Source of the DNA: Burkholderia vietnamiensis LMG 10929
GTDB taxonomy: Bacteria > Pseudomonadota > Gammaproteobacteria > Burkholderiales > Burkholderiaceae
Length of the DNA stretch: 64,000 nucleotides
Assembly (NCBI RefSeq): GCF_000959445.1
Contig: NZ_CP009630.1
Coordinates: 1,240,001 to 1,304,000 of the forward strand
Direction: 5' to 3'
How positions within the stretch are numbered: position 1 is the first letter of the stretch; each line of letters opens with the position of its first letter. Below the pieces are notes generated by a model. That model was not told the DNA's origin. It did no database searches and worked only from the letters and a program-made list of their open reading frames with translations. Shown piece after piece: positions 9,670 to 17,829 of the stretch. The position numbers were made by a program, and so were the translations under genes.

Positions 9670-10361
9670 TGCGCAGGCTCCGCGATCAGCGTATGCCGCA
9701 ACGTGCCGAGGCCGGCCGCGGCGATCTCGATCGCGCTGCCCGCGCGCGCACGCGGTGCGCCGCCGGCGACGCCGAGCAGCAGCACGTCGCCCGCGTCGAA
9801 CGACATGAAGGCCGTCACGTCGGCGATCAGTTCGCGCACCGGGCGAATCAGCGTGGCGGTCGAGGCGGCGGCGGCCGTGGCACCGTCGATCTTCACGCTC
9901 AGCGCGATCGCGTCCGCATCGGCGAGCGCGAGCGCGTGCGCCGGCACGATCGCCGGGCCCAGCGGGCAAAAGCCGTCGCGGCACTTGAAGCGCACCGCGG
10001 GCCGGTAATAGTCGGGATGCGGAATCGACACGTCGCTCGCGAGCGTGAAGCCGTGCAGGTAATCGAACGCATGCGCGGCCGGCACGCGCGTCGCGCGCCG
10101 CGAGAACACGACGGCCACCGACGCGCCGATTTCCAGCGCATCGACGCCGGCCGGCACGACGACCGCCGCACCGTCGCACGCATGCGTATTGGCCGGCTTG
10201 ATGTACAGAACCGGCGCTTGCGGCGGCCGGCCATAGGGCGGCGCATGGACGGCGTCGCCGAGCGCGTCGAGCGCGCTGCGCTGGTTCAGCAGCGCGCCGT
10301 ACACGGTGCCGATCGCGACCGGCAGCGGCGGCGCCCCGGCGGTCCTGCAAGACAGCTCCAT
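9666..10361 (-). CDS. hpaG1: 4-hydroxyphenylacetate degradation isomerase/decarboxylase, N-terminal-type subunit
   Basis: This 231-residue FAH-fold protein corresponds to the N-terminal half of fused HpaG. It has the IGTVYGALLN and LYIKPANTH segments and a degenerate metal region (ALEIGASVAVVF, with fewer acidic ligands than HpaG2). It is the first gene of the hpa operon, overlaps hpaG2 by four bases, and is divergent from hpaR over about 120-150 bases. The shared region holds a TTAA-N4-TTAA dyad that could bind HpaR. Confidence 0.9.
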   Translation of the reverse strand: MELSCRTAGAPPLPVAIGTVYGALLNQRSALDALGDAVHAPPYGRPPQAPVLYIKPANTHACDGAAVVVPAGVDALEIGASVAVVFSRRATRVPAAHAFDYLHGFTLASDVSIPHPDYYRPAVRFKCRDGFCPLGPAIVPAHALALADADAIALSVKIDGATAAAASTATLIRPVRELIADVTAFMSFDAGDVLLLGVAGGAPRARAGSAIEIAAAGLGTLRHTLIAEPAQ

Positions 10362-10402
10362 GCGTCGTTCCCCTGCCGCGCGTCGCGGCGCATCGTCGAT
10401 AA

Positions 10403-10414
10403 TTAATATCTTAA
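10403..10414. promoter_or_regulatory. Candidate HpaR operator between hpaG1 and hpaR
   Basis: TTAATATCTTAA is a 10-of-12 inverted repeat (TTAA-N4-TTAA) in an AT-rich patch of the divergent intergenic region, 42 bases from the hpaG1 start. MarR-family repressors such as HpaR bind short AT-rich dyads at their own promoters. The assignment is inferred from position and symmetry. Confidence 0.45.
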
Positions 10415-10513
10415 GTACGCAATGAGCGGCTCACAACCTCGATTACCCTGATACGCGAAATTCATCTCCGGCCGCTGTTAAGATTGCCGCGTACCCGCCC
10501 ACTCTCCACGCCG

Positions 10514-10954
10514 ATGAACCGTACGCTAGACCATCGCAACCTGGCCATGCTGCTGCTCGAGGCACGCGAGACGCTGATGGGCATGTTCCGCCCGATTCTC
10601 AAGGAATTCGCGCTGACCGAACAGCAATGGCGGATTGTCCGCGTGCTCGACGGCGAACCGGCGCACGCGCTCGAGGCGGGACAGATAGCGCGGCGCTGCT
10701 GCATCCTGAGTCCGAGCCTGACCGGCGTGCTGGAGCGGATGGAGCGCGACGGCCTGATCACGCGCACGCGCGCGCAGGAGGATCAGCGCCGGCTGCTGGT
10801 GAGCCTGACGCCGCAAAGCAGGAAGCTGGTATCGGAAATCGGGCCGCGCATCGACGAGCAGTATCGTCTGCTCGAAGCACGGTTCGGCGCGGACGGCCTC
10901 GACGACATCTATCGCGCACTCGACCGGCTGATCGAACTCGGCAACGCGCCGTGA
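10514..10954 (+). CDS. hpaR: Homoprotocatechuate degradation operon regulator, MarR family
   Basis: This 146-residue winged-helix repressor is expected to bind the hpa promoter and release it with 4-hydroxyphenylacetate-type ligands. The family signature LTEQQWRIVRVL is followed by the recognition-helix region CCILSPSLTGVLERMERDGLI (split as CCILSPSLTG and VLERMERDGLI) and a wing. ATG 10514 gives the usual HpaR N-terminus (TLDHRNLAMLLLEAR). A TTG at 10484 would add ten residues without homology, and neither start has a clear ribosome site. Divergent from hpaG1. Confidence 0.9.
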   Translation: MNRTLDHRNLAMLLLEARETLMGMFRPILKEFALTEQQWRIVRVLDGEPAHALEAGQIARRCCILSPSLTGVLERMERDGLITRTRAQEDQRRLLVSLTPQSRKLVSEIGPRIDEQYRLLEARFGADGLDDIYRALDRLIELGNAP

Positions 10955-10990
10955 CGCACGCCGGGCGGCGCGCCGCGGCCGATCCGCGAC

Positions 10991-11008
10991 GGGCCGCTGG
11001 CGCGGCCC
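10991..11008. terminator. GC hairpin between convergent hpaR and SDR gene
   Basis: A perfect 7-bp stem GGGCCGC / GCGGCCC with a 4-base loop lies in the 82-base convergent gap. It has no T-run, so it is a weak terminator candidate. Confidence 0.3.
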
Positions 11009-11036
11009 GAGCGAAGCGCGCGAACGGCGCGAACGA

Positions 11037-12242
11037 TCAGTGCGGCGTGCCGCGCACCAGTTCGGTTACCGCGACACCGCGCGACGTGCGCATGCATTCC
11101 TCGACGTAATCGACGAACGGCAGCGGCTCGAAATCGATCTCGTCGCGCACGCGGCTGTTGTCGAACACGCGATCGACCGTCGCGAACTCCGCGCAGCGCT
11201 GCAACGCGCGGCCGATCACGCGCTCCAGCGCCGCATCGCGCCGCCCCAGCACGTCGCGCACCACCAGCGGCAATTCGGCCGGCGCACAGGCCGCGTAGCG
11301 CGGCGCGGCCGTCATGCCGGCCGCCTCGTCCATTGCGCGCACGATCTGCGCGACCTGCGGCGCCTCGTCACCGGCCGACACGTGGTACACGTCGTGCATC
11401 AGCGTCGGCTTCACGGCGAGCAGCATCGTCGCGCGCGCGACGTCGTCGACCGACACGATGTCGATGCGCGTCATCGGCCGCGCCGTGAAGCGGCGCGCCG
11501 CATGCGCGACGCGGAAGGTCCAGAACGAATTCGGCGCGGGCCGCGTGCCCAGCACCGTATGGCCGACGACGTGCGACGGCCGCACGACCACCAGCGGCAA
11601 CCCGAGCCCGCGCAGCCGCTGCTCGGTTTCCGCCTTCGCGCGCAGGTAGTCGGCGGCGAGCACCGCGCCGGGCAGCGCGTGGGCGGCCTGCGCGGCTTCG
11701 CCCGCGCTGCGCGACTCCTCATGCACGAGGCCGCCGCGGCCCGCATGCGCGTAGGCGGTGCCGACGTAGACGAAACGCTGCAGTTGCGGCGCATCCGCGA
11801 AGCGCGCGGCGAAGCCGACCGAATCGGCGAGGTCGGCCTGCAGATGCGCGCCGCCGGCCGGCGACGCATGGCCCGCACAATGGATCACGTGCGTCGCGTC
11901 GGCCAGACGCGGCGCGTCGGCGCGCTGCCACACGTCGCCGAGTGCGCCGAGCGCGACGTTCGCGTCGCTCAGACGCGACGCCCAGTACGGCGCGAGCCCC
12001 GCGCGCAGCGCGGCTTCGCGCAGCCGCGCGAGCGCGTGGCCGCGGTCGTCCGCGCGCACCACGCAGACGATGCGTTCGAGCAACCCGGCGTTGACGAGCG
12101 CCGTCAGCACGCTGCTGCCGATGAAGCCGGTCGCGCCGGTCAGCACCAGCCGTCCGACGTTGGCCGCCGCGACCGGTGCGCTGGCGGGCGAGACGAGGCT
12201 CGTGCGCCAGTTGAGCGATAGCGCGGTTTTCCAGATCAGCAC
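11037..12242 (-). CDS. Extended SDR / thioester-reductase-like NAD(P)-binding protein
   Basis: This 401-residue protein belongs to the extended short-chain dehydrogenase fold, closest in pattern to the NAD_binding_4 (thioester reductase, fatty acyl reductase) group. It has the glycine motif TGATGFIGSS near residue 35, a THVIHCAGHASP segment, and a YLRAK catalytic Tyr-Lys pair. No adenylation or carrier domain is attached, so it would act on a free or carrier-bound substrate supplied elsewhere. It stands alone, convergent with hpaR. The substrate is unknown; a thioester or sugar nucleotide is possible. Confidence 0.75.
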   Translation of the reverse strand: MLIWKTALSLNWRTSLVSPASAPVAAANVGRLVLTGATGFIGSSVLTALVNAGLLERIVCVVRADDRGHALARLREAALRAGLAPYWASRLSDANVALGALGDVWQRADAPRLADATHVIHCAGHASPAGGAHLQADLADSVGFAARFADAPQLQRFVYVGTAYAHAGRGGLVHEESRSAGEAAQAAHALPGAVLAADYLRAKAETEQRLRGLGLPLVVVRPSHVVGHTVLGTRPAPNSFWTFRVAHAARRFTARPMTRIDIVSVDDVARATMLLAVKPTLMHDVYHVSAGDEAPQVAQIVRAMDEAAGMTAAPRYAACAPAELPLVVRDVLGRRDAALERVIGRALQRCAEFATVDRVFDNSRVRDEIDFEPLPFVDYVEECMRTSRGVAVTELVRGTPH

Positions 12243-12804
12243 GATAGTCTCCTTCGAAAAATCGGCGCGGCGCCGCGCGGCCCCGGTTCACGGAATGCGC
12301 CTCGCGCCCGGCCGGCCGGGACTGGCATGGGTCCCGGGGCTCCCGATCCCGTTGCGCTGCCGCAGGGATATGCGTCGAACGCGTCTCGGCGTGGAAGGCC
12401 GTGGGACGCCACGGCGGGGCGTCCGCGACAGAGGATCGGAAACCGGCAGTGTGGGGCCCGATCGTCCGGATGTCTGTCCTGAAAGTTTCGTGAAAGTGTG
12501 AGGATTTGTATGCGTATGTCGGGGTATGTCGTGACAGCGCCGGCGCGACACTTCGACGCCGGTCGATCCGAGTCGTCGCATGTCCGGAGCCACTCGATTT
12601 TCCGCCGCGACGCACGGATCGCGCTACGGCGGGTCTTTGCCGGCGAGATTCGGATCTCGGCCGATTGTCAGACGTCGTTTCATGGCGTATACGAATGCAC
12701 GCAATTCGATTTATTGAGGATTATCACTTGCGTTTCACCACAGTCTATCTAGACTGGTCAAACCAAAACGGTCGAACGTGTGATTTTCTTCAGGAGAGGA
12801 TCCA
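12243..12804. other. Gene-free interval upstream of the DUF3564 gene
   Basis: No convincing gene is visible. The right half becomes less GC-rich and carries the CAGTCTA-TC-TAGACTG dyad described separately. The left end should hold the promoter of the SDR gene, which I could not pinpoint. Confidence 0.5.
12741..12756. promoter_or_regulatory. Operator-like dyad upstream of DUF3564 gene
   Basis: CAGTCTATCTAGACTG is a perfect 7-bp inverted repeat with a 2-base centre, 49 bases before the DUF3564 start and near the expected promoter. The binding protein is unknown. Confidence 0.4.
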
Positions 12805-13152
12805 ATGCGCCTCACTATTCGTATTAATGGCAGCGACTCGGCAACCCGCCACGCTTACGCAGTGCTGTGGGTGGACACGGAGGAAGGGCTGTGGTCGCGC
12901 GAGGCACACGAGGGGATCGATCTTCCGAGCTGGGGCAAGGTGCGCCACGTCGAAGGCGCGATGGCACTGTGCGCGGCGGACAGCGGCAACGCAGTATGTC
13001 AGCTGAAGGGCCTGTCGTTCAGCGCGATGCAGCGCGATCATGGCCCTGCGGTGCTCGCCGGCGAGCATCCCGACGGAGCCTGGCGGCTGCAGGCGGTCGA
13101 TCGTTCCACCGCGGAGCCGGAATACGAGGAATTTATTTCCGTCGCGCGTTAG
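12805..13152 (+). CDS. DUF3564 family protein
   Basis: This small 115-residue protein fits the DUF3564 family, which is found mainly in Burkholderia and relatives. Recognisable features are the YAVLWVDTEEGLWSREAHEGIDLPSWG segment (read as YAVLWVDTEEG then LWSREAHEGIDLPSWG) and the C-terminal acidic YEEFISVAR. There is no signal peptide. A strong AGGAGAGG ribosome site precedes the ATG by 6 bases, and a classic rho-independent terminator follows, so it is a monocistronic unit. Function is unknown; family members are often abundant small cytosolic proteins, which the strong signals here would suit. Confidence 0.85.
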   Translation: MRLTIRINGSDSATRHAYAVLWVDTEEGLWSREAHEGIDLPSWGKVRHVEGAMALCAADSGNAVCQLKGLSFSAMQRDHGPAVLAGEHPDGAWRLQAVDRSTAEPEYEEFISVAR

Positions 13153-13235
13153 TTTTTTTGACGGCAATCGTCTGCGGTTTTAGGGATATTCCCATTTCGC
13201 GATACGCGATATTAATTTCGATATTCATCAATAAG

Positions 13236-13264
13236 GCGCCTCTCGACGAGGCGCTTTTTCTTTT
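13236..13264 (+). terminator. Rho-independent terminator of the DUF3564 gene
   Basis: Stem GCGCCTC (13236-13242) pairs with GAGGCGC (13248-13254) across a 5-base loop and is followed by TTTTTCTTTT. It is 84 bases after the stop codon. Confidence 0.9.
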
Positions 13265-13515
13265 GGCGCGAGAAAACTAATCGGGGACGGGTAAATCCGC
13301 CCAGCTCGGCAATAACGGTTGGCGCGCAGGTCGCGGCTCGCGGCTCGCGCGCGGCTACGGAGCGCGTCCTTTCCGTCGTCCTCGTTGCGTATGCTGCGCG
13401 GCCAGCAGCGGCCGGCCGGCGGCTCACACTTTCCCCACGCGATGCTTACTAATTTATTACAATCACATTATTCAGACTGACCTGCCGCCGCCCGGCGGCC
13501 CGACCCGGCCCTTGC

Positions 13516-15420
13516 ATGAGCGCAAAGAAGAAGACCCACCCCGCCGACCCGTATTCCGCCGCGACCAAGCATCCGATGCTGGCGTCGCGCTTGCCGATGT
13601 GGCGCTCGAAGTTCGTCGTGATCATGGTGTCCGCCGGCTTCGCCGCGCTGATCGGACGCGCATTCTGGGTGCAGGTCGCGAATCAGGACTTCTACGTCGG
13701 CGAAGGCCAGAAACGCTACCAGCGCACGATCGAGCTCGATGCGATGCGCGGACGCATCGTCGACCGCAACGGCGCGATGCTCGCCGTCAGCCTGTCGACC
13801 TACGAGATCTGGGCGAACCCGAAGCAGGTCGCCGAAATCGACTATCCGCAGATCGCGAAGATTCTCGACATGCCGCTCGCCGAGGTGAAGCGCCGGCTGC
13901 GCAACGATCGTACGTTCGTGCTGCTGAAGCGGCAGGTCGACGCCGACACCGTGAGCCGGCTCGACAAGCTGGCGCTCGACGGCATCACGCAGATCGCCGA
14001 TTCGAAGCGCTTCTATCCGGAAGGCGAATCGGCCGCGCACGTGGTCGGCTTCACGAACGTCGAGGACAAGGGCCAGGAAGGCGTCGAGCTCGCGGCCAAC
14101 GCGCGGCTGTCGGGCACGTCGGGCCAGCGCGAGGTGATCCGCGACCGGCTCGGCCGCATCGTCTCCGACACGCGCCCGCTGGTGCCCGCGCAGCACGGCG
14201 CGACGATCGAGCTGACGATCGACCGGCGGATTCAGCAGCTCGCCTTCAGCCAGCTCAAGGCGGCGGTGATCGAGAACAACGCGGTGGCCGGCAGCGTCGT
14301 CGTGCTTGACGCGCAGAACGGCGAGATCCTCGCGCTCGCGAACTACCCGACCTTCGATCCGAACGACCGTGCGCGGCTGACCGGTCAGCAATTGCGCAAC
14401 CGCGCGGTGATCGACACGTTCGAGCCGGGCTCGACGATCAAGCCGCTGGTCGTCGCGCTGTCGATCGACGAACGCAAGGTCACGCCGAACACGATCGTCA
14501 ACACGTCGCCGGGCACCTACAGGATCGGCCCGGCCGTGATCCACGACACGTCGAACCACGGCTCGCTGACGGTCGCGCAGGCGCTGCAGAAGTCGAGCAA
14601 CGTCGCGCTCGCAAAGCTCGCGCTGAATCTGCCCGCCGAGACGATCTGGAACAAGTACCAGGAGTACGGGATCGGCCGTGCGCCCGAGTTGACGTTCCCC
14701 GGCGTCGCGTCGGGCCGCCTGCGCGGCTACAAGCGCTGGCGGCCGATCGAGCAGGCGACGATGGCCTACGGCTACGGGCTGTCGATGTCGCTGCTGCAGA
14801 TCGCGCAGACGTACACCGCGTATGCGGGCGACGGGACGCTGCATCCGGTGTCGCTACTGAAGAACGGCACCGACCCGCACACGGCCGATGCGCATCGCGG
14901 CCATCGCGTGACGTCGCCGCAAACCGCGGCGGCCATCCGCTCGATGCTCGAGCTGGCCGTCAGCGAGGGCGGCACGGGGCGCCGCGCGCGCGTCGACGGC
15001 TACCGGATCGGCGGCAAGACCGGAACCGCGCGCAAGCAGGTGGGCACGGGCTATGCGAAGGGGAAATATCGCGCGTTGTTCGCGGGGATGGCGCCGATGA
15101 GCAACCCGCGCCTGATCGTCGCGGTGATGATCGACGAGCCGCGCGGCAAGGGCTATTACGGCGGCACGGTGGCCGGCCCGGTGTTCTCGTCGATCACGAG
15201 CGGCTCGCTGCAGTTGCTCGGCGTGCCGCCGGATGCGCCGCTCGAGACGGCGCCCGATGCACCCAATGCGCCGAACCGCGCAGCGGCGCGGCAAAAGACG
15301 GCCGCGGCAGCCGACTCGGCCGCGCCGCCGAAGACGTCAACCGCGCGGAAAGCGACTGCGCCGGTGACGGCGGACGCCGGACCGCGCGTGAGCTCCCGGA
15401 CCGACGCCGCGGCGGGCTGA
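13516..15420 (+). CDS. Stand-alone class B penicillin-binding protein (FtsI/PBP3-like paralogue)
   Basis: This 634-residue transpeptidase cross-links septal or side-wall peptidoglycan in the periplasm. One N-terminal membrane anchor (residues about 33-54) is followed by the class B dimerisation domain (MRGRIVDRNG) and the transpeptidase. Active-site motifs are complete: S306-TIK, S360-SN and K501-TGT. A low-complexity Ala/Pro/Thr tail of about 70 residues follows. It is not in a dcw cluster (no mraW, murE or ftsL around), so it is a second FtsI-type gene. An AT-rich stretch just upstream (13450-13480) is the likely promoter. Confidence 0.93.
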   Translation: MSAKKKTHPADPYSAATKHPMLASRLPMWRSKFVVIMVSAGFAALIGRAFWVQVANQDFYVGEGQKRYQRTIELDAMRGRIVDRNGAMLAVSLSTYEIWANPKQVAEIDYPQIAKILDMPLAEVKRRLRNDRTFVLLKRQVDADTVSRLDKLALDGITQIADSKRFYPEGESAAHVVGFTNVEDKGQEGVELAANARLSGTSGQREVIRDRLGRIVSDTRPLVPAQHGATIELTIDRRIQQLAFSQLKAAVIENNAVAGSVVVLDAQNGEILALANYPTFDPNDRARLTGQQLRNRAVIDTFEPGSTIKPLVVALSIDERKVTPNTIVNTSPGTYRIGPAVIHDTSNHGSLTVAQALQKSSNVALAKLALNLPAETIWNKYQEYGIGRAPELTFPGVASGRLRGYKRWRPIEQATMAYGYGLSMSLLQIAQTYTAYAGDGTLHPVSLLKNGTDPHTADAHRGHRVTSPQTAAAIRSMLELAVSEGGTGRRARVDGYRIGGKTGTARKQVGTGYAKGKYRALFAGMAPMSNPRLIVAVMIDEPRGKGYYGGTVAGPVFSSITSGSLQLLGVPPDAPLETAPDAPNAPNRAAARQKTAAAADSAAPPKTSTARKATAPVTADAGPRVSSRTDAAAG

Positions 15421-15581
15421 AGCCGGCTGGCGCGGCAGCGAGAGCGTGCCAGCGCGACGCTCCGCGTCGAACGCGTTGCGCTCGGGCTTCGGATGCTGGC
15501 CGCATTGCCGACGCCGCGCCCGCAGACGGCCCGCGTCCCGCGCCGCACGATCCTGTGCCATGTGCTGCCGCCCGGCCGCAC

Positions 15582-15882
15582 GCCCTTCGCCCTTCGCCCT
15601 TCGCCCTTCGCCCTTCGCCCTTCGCCCTTCGCCCTTCGCCCTTCGCCCTTCGCCCTTCGCCGCTCGCCGCTCGCCGTTCGCCACGATCCACGATCCACGA
15701 TCCACGATCCACGATCCACGATCCACGATCCACGATCCACGATCCACGATCCGCGATCCACGAGCTACGATCCGCGATCCGCGATCCGCGATCCGCGATC
15801 CGCGATCCACGAGCTACGAGCTACGAACTACGAGCTACGAGCTACGAGCAGCGAGCTACGAACGGCGAGCCACGAGCAGCAA
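15582..15882. repeat. Heptanucleotide tandem array, 43 units in one unbroken 7-base phase
   Basis: The block begins with 11 identical GCCCTTC units (15582-15658), passes through GCCGCTC/GCCGTTC, then 9 TCCACGA units (15687-15749), then mixed TCCGCGA, TCCACGA and GCTACGA units to about 15882. The 7-base register never shifts although the sequence of the unit changes, so it grew by successive local duplication of variants. It fills the gap between the convergent PBP and antiporter genes (stops at 15420 and 15910). Open frames across it on both strands are simple products of the repeat. Confidence 0.95.
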
Positions 15883-15909
15883 GACACACGCCGCCCCACG
15901 CCACGCCCC

Positions 15910-17625
15910 TCAATGCGCAACCGCCGCAGGCCTGGCCATTCTGCCGAGCACGTGTTCGGTCATCGCGCGCGCGAGTTCGCTCTCGCTCATGAACACCGTG
16001 CCGACGCCCTCGCTCGACAGCAGGCCGGCCTCGTCGCTGCTGTTCGTGCACAACACGACCTCGAGCGCCGGATTCAGCGTGCGCGAAATCTCGACGATCT
16101 GCCGCACGTCGAACACGTCGGGCAGCGTGACGACCAGCATCCCCGCGCGCGCGATGTGCGCCTGCACGAGCACCACCGGCTCGATCGCGTCGCCCGACAC
16201 GGCCGCGACGCCGTCCGCGCGCAGTTTCTCGACGAGCTCGCGGTTCTGCTCGACCACCACATACGCGATCCCGCGCTCGTCCAGCGCATGCGCGATGCGC
16301 GTACCGACCTTGCCGTAGCCGACGATCACGACCTGCCCGGTCAGGTGCGTCTGCGGCGTCGACATCGGCAGCGCGGCGAGCGGATCGTCGCGCGCCTCGA
16401 GCCTGCGCGCGAACGCGGAACGCTTGCGAATCCATGCGAGCGCCGGATCGATCATCGCGAACAGCAGCGTGTTCATCGCGATCGAGATCAGCGCGACCGC
16501 GAGTATCAGGCTCTGCCCCTCGGCCGACAGCAAGCCGAGCGCACGGCCGAGACCCGCGAGGATGAACGAGAACTCGCCGATCTGCGCGAGCCCCGCGCCG
16601 ACCGTGAGCGCGGTGTTCAGCGGATACCGGAACGCGATCACCAGCGCGACGGCCGCCAGCGTCTTGCCGATCAGCACGATCGCCGCGACCTCGATCACGT
16701 GCAGCGGCTGTTCGATCAGCACCTTCGGGTCGAACAGCATCCCGACCGAAATGAAGAACAGCACCGAAAACGCGTCGCGCAGCGGCAGCGTCTCGTCGGC
16801 CGCGCGCCGGCTGAATTCCGATTCGCGCATCATCATGCCGGCGAAGAACGCGCCGAGCGCGAACGAGACGTCGAACAGCTTCGCGGCGCCGAACGCGATG
16901 CCGACCGCCGCGGCGATCATGCACAGCGTGAACAGCTCGCGCGACCCGGTGCGCGCGACGAGCCACAGGATGCGCGGGAACACGCGCTTGCCGACCACGA
17001 GCATCAGCGCGATGAACGCCGCCACCTTCAGCATCGTGACGCCGAGCGTGCTCCAGACGCCGCCGCCCGCCGCCTGCGCATCGCCGGGCGGCGTGCCGCC
17101 GAGCAGGCCCGCGACCGGCGGCAGCAGCACGAGCACCAGCACCATCACGAGATCCTCGACGACGAGCCAGCCGACTGCGATGCGCCCGTTGACCGTCTCG
17201 ACGAGCCCGCGCCCTTCCAGCGCACGCAGCAGCACGACCGTACTCGCCACCGACAGCGCGAGGCCGAACACCAGCGCCGCGCCGACGCTCCAGCCCCACG
17301 CGAGCGCGAGCGCGCCGCCGAGCAGCGTCGCGACGGTGATCTGCACGACCGCGCCGGGCAGCGCGATCTTGCGCACCGCGAGCAGGTCGCGCAGCGAAAA
17401 GTGCAGACCGACGCCGAACATCAGCAGCATCACGCCGACTTCGGCGAGCTGCTGCGCGAGCGACAGATCGCCGACGAACCCCGGCGTGCCGGGGCCGATG
17501 ACGATGCCGGCGAGCAGATAGCCGACCAGCGGCGGCATCCTGAGCAGCGACGCGAGATAACCGAAGACCATCGCGAGCCCGAAACCGGCCGCGAGCAGTG
17601 CAATCAGGCTGACGTCATGTGGCAT
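15910..17625 (-). CDS. ybaL: YbaL-type monovalent cation:proton antiporter (CPA2/KefB family)
   Basis: This inner-membrane antiporter of 571 residues has an N-terminal Na_H_Exchanger domain of about 12 membrane helices (residues about 5-390) and a C-terminal TrkA-N/RCK nucleotide-binding domain (from VVIVGYGKVGTRIAHAL). Very close YbaL-like segments are PLVGYLLAGIVIGPGTPGF, VILLR-type strings and LFDVSFALGAFFAGM. The RCK domain suggests gating by NAD(H) or another nucleotide. I chose ATG 17625 with GGGAG just upstream; a TTG four codons earlier is also open. It ends next to the heptamer array. Confidence 0.92.
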   Translation of the reverse strand: MPHDVSLIALLAAGFGLAMVFGYLASLLRMPPLVGYLLAGIVIGPGTPGFVGDLSLAQQLAEVGVMLLMFGVGLHFSLRDLLAVRKIALPGAVVQITVATLLGGALALAWGWSVGAALVFGLALSVASTVVLLRALEGRGLVETVNGRIAVGWLVVEDLVMVLVLVLLPPVAGLLGGTPPGDAQAAGGGVWSTLGVTMLKVAAFIALMLVVGKRVFPRILWLVARTGSRELFTLCMIAAAVGIAFGAAKLFDVSFALGAFFAGMMMRESEFSRRAADETLPLRDAFSVLFFISVGMLFDPKVLIEQPLHVIEVAAIVLIGKTLAAVALVIAFRYPLNTALTVGAGLAQIGEFSFILAGLGRALGLLSAEGQSLILAVALISIAMNTLLFAMIDPALAWIRKRSAFARRLEARDDPLAALPMSTPQTHLTGQVVIVGYGKVGTRIAHALDERGIAYVVVEQNRELVEKLRADGVAAVSGDAIEPVVLVQAHIARAGMLVVTLPDVFDVRQIVEISRTLNPALEVVLCTNSSDEAGLLSSEGVGTVFMSESELARAMTEHVLGRMARPAAVAH

Positions 17626-17829
17626 CCCCTCTCCCAAGGTCTTGTAACTATTTAGTAAGGCTCAAAAACCAAAGGATACGGGATGGGACAAGGAAATGGC
17701 GCGCCGCCGCGAAAAATTCGCGGCCTGGCGCGCCATGGCGGCGTGGCAGCACGGTGCTGCGCACGGCGGCGGCCGGCCCGTCGCCGCAGCCGCACGCCGG
17801 CGAATACCGGCGCGCAACCGCCGCGCCCG

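Noticed and set aside
15156-15810. Minus-strand frames encoding WIVDRGS and RRAKGEG peptide repeats
   Set aside because: They are direct translations of the heptamer array in several frames; a 7-base unit keeps all three frames open, so repetition is not evidence of a protein.
15582-15882. Possible CRISPR array
   Set aside because: Units are 7 bases with no spacers, and no cas genes are near.
15493-17655. 720-codon plus-strand open frame across the heptamer array and antisense to the antiporter gene
   Set aside because: It is the reverse reading of high-GC codons plus translated 7-base repeat; no recognisable domain, and the minus-strand YbaL protein is clear.
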